DNA of 64,000 nt from Sphingobacterium spiritivorum ATCC 33861 (GCF_000143765.1 NZ_GL379776.1:188465-252464); one strand, 5' to 3'; positions 27,149 through 36,698 are shown, numbered from the stretch's first letter. Translations and numbers: made by a program. Notes: generated by a model from the sequence alone, not told the origin.

Positions 27149-27901
27149 ATGGTTAAATATACAATTAATAAAGTATTTGCGGAAAGTTTTTCGGATCCGA
27201 TCTGGAAAATTGAAGCCGACTCCAATACCCGGTTACTGGCTGTGGAAACCCGTGATCAGGAAAGCACATTGCCTGCCTTTCATGTCATTAGCTTTACAGG
27301 TACCCGATTATTAGACAACTTCCGGCTAAAAACTAAAGAATGGACGCTGGCAGATATTCAGGGCGACTACTTGATTCTCAAAAAATTGGGCACCAATACC
27401 CCTTATGCAGCAGGAATCACCGTATTACATATTCCGTCCCGTACAATTACCCAACAATGGCATCAGTATTTGCTGATTGATATTTTCAAAGATTTACTCA
27501 AAGTAAGACATCATACCATCAGTTCCGGATTTGATGAATATATTTCCCTTTCTACCGGAACTCCGTTACAAACAACGGATAGCGAAATCCAGTATTGCGC
27601 TAATCATATCAGTTTTCCGTTAGCTTATAACGGAAATTTACCGCATTTTTTACAATCGACAGTATACGAAGATACGATGTGGATCAGCAAGATCAGACAA
27701 CGGTATCTTTGGTGCTATCATACCCGGAAGGAGGATAAATTTGACCTGAATATCTGCATATCTGATCAATACAGAGAGATACACAGATGCTGCCTGCTTG
27801 AGCAAAATTCTAAAATGATTCCTCAGCCTTATTTTCAAATTGACGATCAAATATTTCTTATGACCTATAATAAACAGGAAATTGTTTCGTATTTAGTATA
27901 A
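27149..27901 (+). CDS. DUF4905-like conserved protein
   Basis: A 250-residue protein without signal peptide or membrane segments, beginning MVKYTINKVFAESFSDPIWKIEAD. It seems beta-rich, with repeated D/E-x-aromatic patterns. I recall similar Bacteroidota proteins as DUF4905, but this was not checked. It is divergent from the NfeD gene with only 40 nt between starts, and lies 16 nt upstream of the LysM gene, so it probably heads the operon DUF4905-LysM-udk. An upstream in-frame start at 27077 would overlap the NfeD gene and is not preferred. Function unknown. Confidence 0.65.
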   Translation: MVKYTINKVFAESFSDPIWKIEADSNTRLLAVETRDQESTLPAFHVISFTGTRLLDNFRLKTKEWTLADIQGDYLILKKLGTNTPYAAGITVLHIPSRTITQQWHQYLLIDIFKDLLKVRHHTISSGFDEYISLSTGTPLQTTDSEIQYCANHISFPLAYNGNLPHFLQSTVYEDTMWISKIRQRYLWCYHTRKEDKFDLNICISDQYREIHRCCLLEQNSKMIPQPYFQIDDQIFLMTYNKQEIVSYLV

Positions 27902-27917
27902 TTGCATAATTTTTATC

Positions 27918-28841
27918 ATGAACAAACTATTGAAATCATCTCTTTATAAGAAGATAGCAGTCATTGCCTTTGCTAGCTTTTCTATTTCAAATCTGTACGC
28001 ATCTTCGTGGAAAACAGATTTTAGCCCAAAAGACTCTATAGGCGTTGAAAATGTCAAAGGAGAAATTTATATCCTTCATAAAGTTGAACAAAAAGACACC
28101 TACTATAAATTAGGTCGCCAATACAATGCCATAGTGAAAAATATTATGGCGGCAAACAACAGCAAGGATTTGCGTCCCGGAGATACCGTAAAAATTCCTA
28201 CCGGCCGACCGTTTCAACAAACTGCTAAAGCTGTTACACAACCTGAAAAATCAAAAAATGCAGGCAATCCACAGCAGCAGACTCCTCTTACAGAATACAA
28301 AGTCGGAAAAAGCGAAACATTATATGCGATCTCCAGAAGATTCGGTGTATCTGTAGACGATATCAAAAAACTGAATAACCTGACCTCTAATTCACTGAAG
28401 GAAAATCAACTGTTAAAAATTCCGAACAATACACCTACACCTCCGAAACCTGTGGAAGAACCCAAGATCGTTCTGACACCCATAGACACGACCCGTGTAG
28501 ATTCTACAGAACGGGATTCATCTTACAATGAAATCTCGGCTAATAAATATGGTATCCGCGAGAAAAAAGAACGAGGTATTGCAGTATGGATGAGTAATCT
28601 GAATTCGGACGGAAAGAGCAACCTTGCACTTCATAAAACAGCTCCTATAGGCACTATCCTCAAAATCACCAATCCGATGACACACAATGTCACTTACGCC
28701 AAAGTAGTCGGAAAGTTTAATGACAATGCAGAAACGGAAAATGCCATTGTAGTATTATCCAAATCGGCAGCTTCCTACATAGGAGCTTTGGATAAGCGTT
28801 TTTTGGTAGAAATAAATTATGGTGTACCTTTGGAAAATTAA
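27918..28841 (+). CDS. LysM peptidoglycan-binding protein with RlpA-like C-terminal domain
   Basis: A 307-residue exported protein with a signal peptide ending near LYASS. Two LysM motifs are visible: YILHKVEQKDTYYKLGRQYN to VKIP (residues about 50-95) and YKVGKSETLYAISRRFGVS to LKIP (about 125-170). A Pro/Thr-rich linker follows. The C-terminal part (about 215-305, IAVWMSNLNSDGKSNLALHK, APIGTILKITNPM, AKVVGKF) resembles a double-psi beta-barrel of the RlpA type. It probably binds cell-wall glycan in the periplasm. It sits between the DUF4905-like gene and udk in one operon. Confidence 0.85.
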   Translation: MNKLLKSSLYKKIAVIAFASFSISNLYASSWKTDFSPKDSIGVENVKGEIYILHKVEQKDTYYKLGRQYNAIVKNIMAANNSKDLRPGDTVKIPTGRPFQQTAKAVTQPEKSKNAGNPQQQTPLTEYKVGKSETLYAISRRFGVSVDDIKKLNNLTSNSLKENQLLKIPNNTPTPPKPVEEPKIVLTPIDTTRVDSTERDSSYNEISANKYGIREKKERGIAVWMSNLNSDGKSNLALHKTAPIGTILKITNPMTHNVTYAKVVGKFNDNAETENAIVVLSKSAASYIGALDKRFLVEINYGVPLEN

Positions 28842-28858
28842 ACAGTATCGTATCATAA

Positions 28859-29497
28859 ATGAATAACAAACCCTTCGTCATAGGAATCGCAGGAAGTAGC
28901 GGTTCGGGTAAAACATTTTTCTTAAATAGTTTCCTGCAACATTTCTCAAAAGATGAGATTACACTCATCTCACAGGATGATTACTATATTCCGGCAAATA
29001 CAAAGACTCAGGAAGAAAACAGACTGTACAATTTCGATATTCCGACCTCTATTGACAGATCCGCTTTTTATAATGACATCAAAGACCTCTTCGATGGAAA
29101 AACAGTTTTTAAAGAAGAGTATACATTCAATAATCCGGCACTTACACCCAAAATGCTGGAGATCAAACCGGCCCCCATTCTGATTATTGAAGGGCTGTTT
29201 ATCTTCTATTATACAGAAGTCAATGACTTATTGGATATGCGTATATTTCTGGATGCGGAAGAATCTGTTGCTCTGGAAAGACGTCTGAGAAGAGACCTCA
29301 TAGAACGCGGATACGATGAAGACGATGTACGTTACAAATGGGTAAACCATGTCGTACCGTCTTATAATGAATATTTATTACCCTACAGAGAATTCTGTGA
29401 TAAAGTAATCATCAATAATATTGATGATCCGGAACCCATCCGAATGGTGACAGATGAGATCTGTCAGGAAGTGAAGGATAAAATAAAAACAATATAA
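28859..29497 (+). CDS. udk: Uridine kinase
   Basis: A 212-residue P-loop kinase of the uridine kinase/phosphoribulokinase family. Walker A is GSSGSGKT (residues 12-19), followed by LISQDDYYIP and the substrate-binding segment YNFDIPTSIDRSAFYNDI. Further motifs are ILIIEGLFIFYYTEV and ERRLRRDLIERGY. It phosphorylates uridine and cytidine in pyrimidine salvage. The start ATG is 17 nt after the LysM stop; the operon ends at the terminator just downstream. Family members of this exact type could accept other nucleosides. Confidence 0.87.
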   Translation: MNNKPFVIGIAGSSGSGKTFFLNSFLQHFSKDEITLISQDDYYIPANTKTQEENRLYNFDIPTSIDRSAFYNDIKDLFDGKTVFKEEYTFNNPALTPKMLEIKPAPILIIEGLFIFYYTEVNDLLDMRIFLDAEESVALERRLRRDLIERGYDEDDVRYKWVNHVVPSYNEYLLPYREFCDKVIINNIDDPEPIRMVTDEICQEVKDKIKTI

Positions 29498-29522
29498 AAA
29501 AAGCGGCTAAGCCGCTTTTTTT
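29496..29522. terminator. Bidirectional intrinsic terminator
   Basis: Stem AAAAAAAGCGGC / GCCGCTTTTTTT with a TAA loop (29496-29522), between udk (plus) and the permease/peptidase gene (minus). Confidence 0.88.
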
Positions 29523-29530
29523 ATATATCC

Positions 29531-32500
29531 TTAAATTGATTTTCTGTTATCATCAGAGTTGGTATCGATCAGTTTGTTGTACGGATCTATTCCGACTGCA
29601 GTTGGTTTTTCATTTACAATAATAGACAGTTTATTATTGACCTGACCTATCTTATGCTTCTTCACATACAATTCCTTCTGGTCATTATTATCCTTTTTGG
29701 ATTCAGCAAATACACCCACCTCAATATAATCCTGTAAGGGCAGGGATCGGATCTCTCCTTTTTTGGATTTAGGCTGTGCAGCAGGATTACTGTCATCATA
29801 TATACGTTTGCCGTTTTTGTCCACTCTGTACTTAGCCACCTGAAAAGCGATATCTACCTGATATTTTCCATTAGCTAACTTCTTACTGGATACATTTTCA
29901 ACCTTATTCTCATAAAAAGTGATGGTCTCGAACATATCTTTTATTAAATATTGCAATGAATCAGGAGTAGCCCTTCGCAAATGATCTACAAACTCCAGTG
30001 AAGTGGTGTAAGGTGGATTTTGGAAGGCTGTCTGTTCCAGATATCCTTTTACAGTTCCGTTAAATACCGCTCCACCCAGATAATCACTCATCGCATACAA
30101 TACCAGTGAACCTTTCTGGTAATGAATATACTGTTGATTCTCATTGTACATCAACGGTTTTTCACCCAGGCGTTCAGCACTGCGCCCTTTGAGATAATTA
30201 TCCAGTGCATCTTTCAAAAACTTGCGCATCTGTCCTTTACCGTACCGTTGCTCCAGTACTTTCAGGGAAGAATACTCCGACATACTTTCAGACATCAGGG
30301 TTGCTCCCTGTACATTAGCACCTACAACCTGATGTGCCCACCACTGGTGCGCGATCTCATGTGCAGTGACAGCATAAGGATAATCTACGGCATTATGATT
30401 CTTTTCATCTACATCAGCAATAAAACCAATGGCTTCTGAAAAAGGTATGGTATTGGCAAATGACTGAGCAAACGTACCTCCGGTATGCGGAAATTCAATA
30501 ATGCGCAATTGCCTGTGCTGATAAGGACTATATTCGCGGGTGTAATAATCTAATGAAGCCTTACTGGAAGCTAACATCCGGTCCAGATTGTAGTCATGCC
30601 CCGGATGGTAATAAATCTCCAGATTGACATCTTTCCATTTATCCTTTTTTACCGCATAACGAGCCGAGTTAAATGCATAAAAATTCAGCATTTCACTGTC
30701 CATTTTATACTGGTAATATTTACGGCCATCTTTCGTCCATTCTTTCACCAGGTATCCCGGAGCAATAGCTAACTGATCCTCATCTGTACCTATAGTTGCT
30801 TCAAACCGGATCCAGTCTGCATCATTAGAGATATAATTGTTCTGTCTGGCACGTTGATCAGTAGGTTTTGCCATCCTTTCTTTAGCCGGCAATCCGTATT
30901 TGATACGGATATCATTATCCACAAGTTCAGATTGATCCGAATAACCTATTCTTGGAAACATCATATTATTTATAAAAGTTCCATTTCCCTTTACAGGTGA
31001 ATTTTCATGAATCCAGGTATTAGGCTTGTTCATTGTTTCGAAAGTCAACACAATAGAATCGCCCGGTAACAAAGGTTGCTGAAGTGTGTAGATATTGAAA
31101 TTATACACATCATCTTCTGAAATCAGTTTGACAGGCACATTCCAGTTGAAGGTATATTCGTAATCATTATAATTTACAAATATCGTGTCTATTGCCTGTG
31201 CTGTCTTATTTTTGAGTACATATGAAGCCTTTGCCTTGAATGATCTGGATGAAGGGAAAAAATCCAGATTAAACTTTACGTCCACGACACGAGGCTGAGC
31301 ACGATACTGATATTTTTTATATTTCTTTTCCCATTGTACAGCTTGTTTTTCAATATCGAGTGCTTTATAATACGGATTCTTTACATTATCCTCGTAATAG
31401 ATCGCAGATCCAATACTTAAAAATCCAAGCAAACATACAGCAAGTATAATACCTTTACTCATATCCAGACCGGATTTCAGCATATTCCATCTTTCTCTGG
31501 CTCCGGAAAATATTCCCCTTCTCCAAAGTAACAATCCCAGAATCAACAGTACTATAGCAAACAGGAACCAATAAAACTTGTAGGTCAGGAATGGCAGAAT
31601 AAACCCAAAGCCGTCCATATCCGAATATTGCAGATTGGGTCCTTGATTAAATTTAAAAATATCCTGTTCGATTCCTGCAAAGGAAAGAAACGGTAAGCCT
31701 ATATAAAGAATCAGGAGCACAAAAAAGCCACTCAGATAACTTTTAAATAAGGTATGGACAAATACAGCCAGAAAAAGCCAGATGATATTGCTTAACATAC
31801 CAAACACCATCAAGGTCATAATATATTGTCCGATCTCGAATTTATAATACTGGTAATAGGCCTGATAAGCCATACAGGTCAGGATCACAAGAAGCATCAG
31901 AAACAGCTGCATTTTTATTATAGCAATGACTTTGGATAACAGCAGTGTCCAGTTTGGAACCGGCGTAGAATCGATCAGACTTCCCATCCTGGAAATCTCT
32001 CCGCGATGAATCAACAGTCCTGAAAACAGGAAAGTCAGAATCATCATGAAAAATTTGAATGTAGAGCCTGGTATCATGACCATTTTCCAGGTAACAGGAT
32101 AGGTGGACGTTCCGAATATTTCTCCGAAAGTAGAGGCCATCAGGAACACAAATAAAATTCCGATCAGAGAGATAATCAAAAATACCGGATTTTTGACGAT
32201 ATACCTGAAATCATAATTAGAAAGGGACCATGTCGTCTTCAGGTAGTGCCCCATAGAAAAACGATAGTTTACTTTTGGCAGATCAACTTTGAATATACTC
32301 CCGAAATTATTCTTGGTAACCCGTTCAGACTTCTTGCTCTTTACCAGAGAAAGTCTGCTCTGTGAAAAAGAAAAGAATATATAAAAGCCGCCAATAAATA
32401 ATGCCGAAACAGCCAGCCAAATCAGTCTGTTGTAGATGACAACCCCCTCAAAAGGAAGATTGTTTACGTTCTTCTCTTCCGGCGACCAATACTGCGTGTA

Positions 32501-33166
32501 ATATGTGATAGCAGACTCTCCGAAAGGATCAAGCAGCGCTCCCCAGTACCGATTGTCTACATTGCTGCTCAGGTTGTGAATCACTCCCTGCAGCACCATC
32601 AGAATCAGAACGGCCACAAAACCCACATACACATTTCGGGTGAGCGTGACCAGTACAAGGATAATAGAACTTATAAAAATCAGATTTGGAATAATCAGTA
32701 CGAGATAAGTCTGAAAATAGGCAAAAATATGATTAGGCCCCAGCAATTCCTGATTGATCCCCGGCACATACTGCGCTAAAATAATTCCTAATGTAGAAGA
32801 CAGAACAACAATCAGAACCACTAGCAAGGATCCGAAAAACTTCCCCAGAAGGTAATCTGTCTTTGTAAAGGGGTAACTGAACAGTATGGTATGAACATTA
32901 TACTGAAAGTCACGGTATATAGAAGCTCCTACGATAGTCGGGATCAGAAAATAAATCAGGGCAGACATGCCGTTGATCATATCACTGATCGCCAACGGAG
33001 AGTTCATATAGGTATTGGATGAAGTCGTAGCTGTGATTCCATCAAATATCCCCAGTGACATCAGCATAATCAGCAACGCCAGTCCAAAAAATAAGGCCAT
33101 GTAAACATATATAGCAGCATTTTTGAACCATCGTTTAAATTCGAAATTAAAGATAGTACTAAACAT
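29531..33166 (-). CDS. ABC-2 permease fused to M1-type metallopeptidase
   Basis: About 1211 residues. The first half holds two ABC-2-like blocks, each with several membrane helices (residues about 15-290 and 335-575). The second half is an M1/gluzincin peptidase domain with zinc motif HEIAHQWW (His936, Glu937, His940) and third ligand Glu960 in LMSESMSEY. The spacing from the last His to Glu is one residue longer than in classic M1 enzymes, and the GxMEN exopeptidase motif is replaced by FAQSFANTIPFSE. The ATG at 33166 overlaps the ATPase gene by 8 nt, so the two are translationally coupled. Probably a transporter with an attached periplasmic peptidase; substrate unknown. Confidence 0.88.
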   Translation of the reverse strand: MFSTIFNFEFKRWFKNAAIYVYMALFFGLALLIMLMSLGIFDGITATTSSNTYMNSPLAISDMINGMSALIYFLIPTIVGASIYRDFQYNVHTILFSYPFTKTDYLLGKFFGSLLVVLIVVLSSTLGIILAQYVPGINQELLGPNHIFAYFQTYLVLIIPNLIFISSIILVLVTLTRNVYVGFVAVLILMVLQGVIHNLSSNVDNRYWGALLDPFGESAITYYTQYWSPEEKNVNNLPFEGVVIYNRLIWLAVSALFIGGFYIFFSFSQSRLSLVKSKKSERVTKNNFGSIFKVDLPKVNYRFSMGHYLKTTWSLSNYDFRYIVKNPVFLIISLIGILFVFLMASTFGEIFGTSTYPVTWKMVMIPGSTFKFFMMILTFLFSGLLIHRGEISRMGSLIDSTPVPNWTLLLSKVIAIIKMQLFLMLLVILTCMAYQAYYQYYKFEIGQYIMTLMVFGMLSNIIWLFLAVFVHTLFKSYLSGFFVLLILYIGLPFLSFAGIEQDIFKFNQGPNLQYSDMDGFGFILPFLTYKFYWFLFAIVLLILGLLLWRRGIFSGARERWNMLKSGLDMSKGIILAVCLLGFLSIGSAIYYEDNVKNPYYKALDIEKQAVQWEKKYKKYQYRAQPRVVDVKFNLDFFPSSRSFKAKASYVLKNKTAQAIDTIFVNYNDYEYTFNWNVPVKLISEDDVYNFNIYTLQQPLLPGDSIVLTFETMNKPNTWIHENSPVKGNGTFINNMMFPRIGYSDQSELVDNDIRIKYGLPAKERMAKPTDQRARQNNYISNDADWIRFEATIGTDEDQLAIAPGYLVKEWTKDGRKYYQYKMDSEMLNFYAFNSARYAVKKDKWKDVNLEIYYHPGHDYNLDRMLASSKASLDYYTREYSPYQHRQLRIIEFPHTGGTFAQSFANTIPFSEAIGFIADVDEKNHNAVDYPYAVTAHEIAHQWWAHQVVGANVQGATLMSESMSEYSSLKVLEQRYGKGQMRKFLKDALDNYLKGRSAERLGEKPLMYNENQQYIHYQKGSLVLYAMSDYLGGAVFNGTVKGYLEQTAFQNPPYTTSLEFVDHLRRATPDSLQYLIKDMFETITFYENKVENVSSKKLANGKYQVDIAFQVAKYRVDKNGKRIYDDSNPAAQPKSKKGEIRSLPLQDYIEVGVFAESKKDNNDQKELYVKKHKIGQVNNKLSIIVNEKPTAVGIDPYNKLIDTNSDDNRKSI

Positions 33167-34043
33167 GACGCTGATCTTTTTTAAGGGCAACAAAATAGAC
33201 ATCCTCCAGTTGAACCTGAGCTTTTACAAATGTTTCGTCAGGTACACTGTCACTATAGACACGAATATTAAGGGTATTATCCTGATTGTAATTGGTCGAA
33301 ATAACATTAAACTTCCCAATATATTCATCCAGCTGCTCACGGCCGATAATACGCACCCAGATTTTATCATCCAATTGACTTATAGTATCCTTTGGTGTGC
33401 CCTGAAGCAGAATCTTACCCCCGTTAAGAATGGCCAGTTCGTGACATAATTCACGGACATCGTCCACAATATGAGTGGAGAAAATTACGGTATGATTCGT
33501 TCCGATTTCACGGAGTACATTCAGAAAACGATGGCGTTCAGCCGGATCCAGACCTGCTGTCGGTTCATCTACAATAATTAATTTCGGATCATTCAGCAAT
33601 AACTGCGCAATACCAAAACGCTGCTTCATACCTCCTGAATACCCGCTTACACTCTTATTACGCACATCCCACAAATTAGTAACTTCCAGTACCCGTCTGA
33701 TAATTTTTTCCCGGTCAGCACCTGAAGAAATTCCTTTAAGGCGGGCAAAATATTGTAAGAGTTCCTGAGCTGACAGATTAGGATAAACGCCGAATTCCTG
33801 AGGAAGATATCCTAATACCTTGCGCAGTTCCATTTGATTCTCCAGCACATTAATGTTATCAAACTGAATACTTCCCGAATCAGGTTTTTGTAAAGTCGCA
33901 ATAGTACGCATCAGGGAGGATTTACCCGCACCATTCGGACCAAGCAGTCCAAACATTCCGGGAGTAATCTCCAGATTGACATGATCGAGCGCTTTTACAC
34001 CGTTAGAATAGGTTTTACTAAGTTCTTGGATTAATAAATTCAT
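33159..34043 (-). CDS. ABC transporter ATP-binding protein
   Basis: A 294-residue ATPase. Walker A is GPNGAGKS (35-42), the Q-loop region is GYLPQEFGVYP, the signature is YSGGMKQRFG, Walker B is LIIVDEPTAGLDP and the switch His is in STHIVDD. The residues after about 210 form a C-terminal extension of a type seen in ABC-2 exporters. It precedes and overlaps the fused permease/peptidase gene by 8 nt and should energise it. An inverted ATATTTTAAAATAT palindrome in the 150-nt upstream spacer is AT-rich and of uncertain meaning. Confidence 0.93.
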   Translation of the reverse strand: MNLLIQELSKTYSNGVKALDHVNLEITPGMFGLLGPNGAGKSSLMRTIATLQKPDSGSIQFDNINVLENQMELRKVLGYLPQEFGVYPNLSAQELLQYFARLKGISSGADREKIIRRVLEVTNLWDVRNKSVSGYSGGMKQRFGIAQLLLNDPKLIIVDEPTAGLDPAERHRFLNVLREIGTNHTVIFSTHIVDDVRELCHELAILNGGKILLQGTPKDTISQLDDKIWVRIIGREQLDEYIGKFNVISTNYNQDNTLNIRVYSDSVPDETFVKAQVQLEDVYFVALKKDQRHV

Positions 34044-34185
34044 AAAGCAGTTAACTGTTAATATTGAATTGGTATCTTAATTATACATTTTGTTACAACA
34101 TACATAAAAAAAATCAGACAATACCGCCTAACCCGCTGAATTGTCATATTTTAAAATATTATTTATAACAAATCTAAACAATATT

Positions 34186-34193
34186 TATCTTTG
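34186..34193 (+). promoter_or_regulatory. -7 promoter motif (TATCTTTG) of the Cys-rich small gene
   Basis: TATCTTTG fits TAnnTTTG exactly and ends 4 nt before the ATG at 34198, so the predicted transcript is essentially leaderless. Its presence supports the short gene being real. Confidence 0.5.
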
Positions 34194-34197
34194 CAGC

Positions 34198-34368
34198 ATG
34201 ATTGATCGAGAAAATCAAATAATGCTTGATTTATGTGCCCCGGAATTACAGATGGAGGATCTTCATAAAAGATTAAATCCGACTGCAGGATTTTCCTGCT
34301 GTGTATTCAAAAAGTGCTGCAAAAAATATAAAAGAGGCAGCAGGTGCAAGAAATGTCCCAAAAGATAA
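34198..34368 (+). CDS. Small Cys/Lys-rich protein (56 aa)
   Basis: A 56-residue protein with seven cysteines: Cys13, the pair 34-35, the pair 40-41, and 50 and 53 in a CxxC-type array. Basic residues surround them (FKKCCKKYKRG, RCKKCPKR). The first half (LDLCAPELQMEDLHKRLNP) is acidic-amphipathic. There is no signal peptide. The pattern suggests metal binding or a small regulatory/redox role. It has its own consensus promoter motif 4 nt upstream and ends 4 nt before the convergent MFS stop. I do not know a named family; the sequence looks designed by selection and not random, so I call it a gene. Confidence 0.7.
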   Translation: MIDRENQIMLDLCAPELQMEDLHKRLNPTAGFSCCVFKKCCKKYKRGSRCKKCPKR

Positions 34369-34372
34369 TGGG

Positions 34373-35608
34373 TTATTCCTCAATATAGTCCAGATCCCTG
34401 GAAAAGCTTTCTTTTAATTGCGTCAGTGCAAATATGGCAATTCCCGAAAGAAGAAATACCATGATCAGAGCTGCTGTTACGATGCCCCATATATCAACAA
34501 AATATCCATAGAGCAAGGTAGACGGAATAAGAGCTCCCCTGACAAAGTTCGGTGCTGTCGTGGCTACTGTAGCTCTCAGGTTAGTCCCAAACTGTTCAGC
34601 AGCAATAGTCACAAAAGTTGCCCAGTAGCCTACCCCTAACCCCATTAGAAAAGCCAATCCCAGAAAGGTAGGTTCGGTCAGTCCTTTACTATTCAGGTAC
34701 CAGCACGAACTTATAATGATAAGGATCTGACATATAAAAACCACCTTTTTACGGGATTTAAGCCATTGAGCTAACAGGCCTGCGATAAAGTCGCCAAGTG
34801 ATATTCCTAAATAGGTAAACATAACCCCTTTTCCTGCACTCAATACGACCGGGGCCCCCAGTGCCTTGCCGATTTCGGGCGACTGTGTAACCAGCACGCC
34901 TACCACAAACCATATCGGTAGTCCGATACACATACAGTACAAATAACGCTTAAACCGTACAGTATTATTAAACAACATCCGAAGTTGCCCTTTCTGTACA
35001 TTCGCAGAATTCATATTATGAAACAGACCCGATTCAAATACACCAACACGCAACAGCAGTAACAGTAACCCCATTCCTCCGCCTACAAAATAAGCGATAC
35101 GCCAATCAAACAATTCTGCTACAAAGTAAGCCAATATAGCCCCCAGCACTCCTACTCCCGCCACGATCATGGTTCCGTATCCTCTTTTCTCTTTACTCAT
35201 ACTCTCACTTACCAGAGTAATACCTGCTCCCAGCTCACCGGCTAAACCAATACCGGCAATAAAACGAACAATTCCATATGTCGTCACATCATGCACAAAT
35301 CCATTAGTAATATTGGCAACGGAATAAAGTAATATAGACCCAAAGAGCACTTTCAGACGCCCGTACTTATCTCCGATCACACCCCAGATGACTCCCCCGA
35401 TCAGCAGCCCTCCCATTTGCATGTTCAATACAAACTCGCCTTTGCTTCGCATATCAGCTTCTGCGACTCCGATATCTCCAAAAGACTGCACCCGAACTAT
35501 AGAAAAAATAATCAGATCATAGATATCCACAAAGTACCCTAAGGCAGCAACGAAAACAATAATCCATACACGTTTATTGGGGAGCACACTCTGCTGTAGT
35601 TCAGACAT
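34373..35608 (-). CDS. MFS transporter
   Basis: A 411-residue major facilitator protein with twelve predicted helices. Typical loops are present: GDKYGRLKVLFGS (loop 2-3) and GIGLAGELGAGITLVSESMSKEKRG (helices 4-5). The central loop between the halves is KGQLRMLFNNTVRFKRY. The pattern resembles the sugar/organic-acid:proton symporter groups (MHS-like), but the substrate is not inferable. It is divergent from the DUF4442-like gene and convergent with the Cys-rich small gene. Confidence 0.85.
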   Translation of the reverse strand: MSELQQSVLPNKRVWIIVFVAALGYFVDIYDLIIFSIVRVQSFGDIGVAEADMRSKGEFVLNMQMGGLLIGGVIWGVIGDKYGRLKVLFGSILLYSVANITNGFVHDVTTYGIVRFIAGIGLAGELGAGITLVSESMSKEKRGYGTMIVAGVGVLGAILAYFVAELFDWRIAYFVGGGMGLLLLLLRVGVFESGLFHNMNSANVQKGQLRMLFNNTVRFKRYLYCMCIGLPIWFVVGVLVTQSPEIGKALGAPVVLSAGKGVMFTYLGISLGDFIAGLLAQWLKSRKKVVFICQILIIISSCWYLNSKGLTEPTFLGLAFLMGLGVGYWATFVTIAAEQFGTNLRATVATTAPNFVRGALIPSTLLYGYFVDIWGIVTAALIMVFLLSGIAIFALTQLKESFSRDLDYIEE

Positions 35609-35699
35609 GATTTGGTTAATTTAGAAAAGCGAATTTAATATAGTTTTCATTTTAATGCAAGATATTCCCGATAAGTTCGACTTCCTCTCATTTTTGTGC

Positions 35700-35707
35700 T
35701 ATTTTTG
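35700..35707 (+). promoter_or_regulatory. -7 promoter motif (TATTTTTG) of the DUF4442-like gene
   Basis: TATTTTTG fits TAnnTTTG and ends 9 nt before the ATG at 35716, giving a predicted leader of about 5 nt. No -33 TTTG at standard spacing. Confidence 0.4.
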
Positions 35708-35715
35708 TAAATACT

Positions 35716-36249
35716 ATGCTGACATTGCGTCCCAATATACTCAAATGGATACTCCGTAGCTATCCGCCTTTTCTATTCCAGCGGATCTGGATTCAAAAGA
35801 TCCTCCCGGACTATAGTGGAGCTGATGTCAAGATATTCAGAAGCCTCTTTAACATTAATGGCAACAGAACAATCTTCGGAGGCACCATATTTGCAGCTAC
35901 AGATCCTTTACATCCGCTTCTCATCGATCAGATATTCAAGGCAAAAGGATATAAAAAGACAGTAGTATGGGTCAAATCTGCACGTATAGAATATAAAAAA
36001 CCGGGAGACGGCAATCTGTATATATCCATACGTATCTCGCAGGAAGATATCAGTGACGCTCTTCGTTCCATTCAGAATGAAGGTAAGATTGTCAAAATAT
36101 TCACCATAGAGATCTATGATAAACACCGTAATCTATGCGCCGTTTCCAATAATGAGATATACATTCGCAATCTCCTTCATGAATCCCAGCAAACTCCTTC
36201 ACCGAAAGAAATAAACACTTCAGAAATAAATATTAATTCCATAAACTAA
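35716..36249 (+). CDS. DUF4442-like hot-dog-fold protein
   Basis: A 177-residue protein resembling the DUF4442/PaaI-like hot-dog thioesterase group. It starts with LKWILRSYPPFLFQRIWIQKI (the aromatic membrane-like helix usual in DUF4442), continues with IFGGTIFAATDPLHPLLIDQ, which fits the hot-dog central helix, and then beta strands. No experimentally known substrate; acyl-CoA or lipid is an inference. It precedes the lipoprotein/SCO/cytochrome group by 11 nt, so it may be co-transcribed with it. Confidence 0.72.
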   Translation: MLTLRPNILKWILRSYPPFLFQRIWIQKILPDYSGADVKIFRSLFNINGNRTIFGGTIFAATDPLHPLLIDQIFKAKGYKKTVVWVKSARIEYKKPGDGNLYISIRISQEDISDALRSIQNEGKIVKIFTIEIYDKHRNLCAVSNNEIYIRNLLHESQQTPSPKEINTSEININSIN

Positions 36250-36260
36250 AAATAATGTAT

Positions 36261-36692
36261 ATGAAAAATTTAGCCTATTTATTATTAGCAGGATCAGCTT
36301 TTGCTGTCTCATGTCAGAATTCAGGAGATCAAAAAAAAGGTGGTGACATCGAAACAATAAAAAAAGAAGCTATCGCTATACATGATGAGATCATGCCACA
36401 GATCTCCACTTTTGATAAAAATACGGTCCGTATAGATTCTATACTGACCAATATTGCAGCATTAAAAGCTAAAAACGCTGCACTTGACACCGCTGCAGCA
36501 CGAACTGAATTATCGGCGCTCAAGTCAAAATTGGAACAGGCTACCGGCTCTATGGAAGACTGGATGATGGAATATGCCGTAGATAGCACAAACGTAGAAT
36601 ACCAGCAAAAAGAACTGGAGAAAGTAAATACAATGAAAAAGCTATTTACAGATGTATCCGCAGAAAGCAAAACTATATTAGGAAAATACTAA
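36261..36692 (+). CDS. Small helical lipoprotein
   Basis: About 143 residues (ATG at 36261; another two codons upstream). The lipobox is FAVSC (Cys19). The rest is strongly helical with heptad-like runs (TIKKEAIAIHDEIMPQISTF; ALKSKLEQATGSMEDWMMEY), suggesting a coiled-coil or four-helix bundle. No catalytic motif. It lies 6 nt upstream of the SCO1/SenC gene and 11 nt after the DUF4442-like stop, hence probably a member of the same operon and possibly a periplasmic partner of the SCO protein. I know no named family for it. Confidence 0.7.
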   Translation: MKNLAYLLLAGSAFAVSCQNSGDQKKGGDIETIKKEAIAIHDEIMPQISTFDKNTVRIDSILTNIAALKAKNAALDTAAARTELSALKSKLEQATGSMEDWMMEYAVDSTNVEYQQKELEKVNTMKKLFTDVSAESKTILGKY

Positions 36693-36698
36693 ACGATT

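Noticed and set aside
34146..34159. ATATTTTAAAATAT palindrome upstream of the ABC gene
   Set aside because: 14 bases of A and T only; such palindromes are frequent by chance in AT-rich spacers and no promoter element is next to it.
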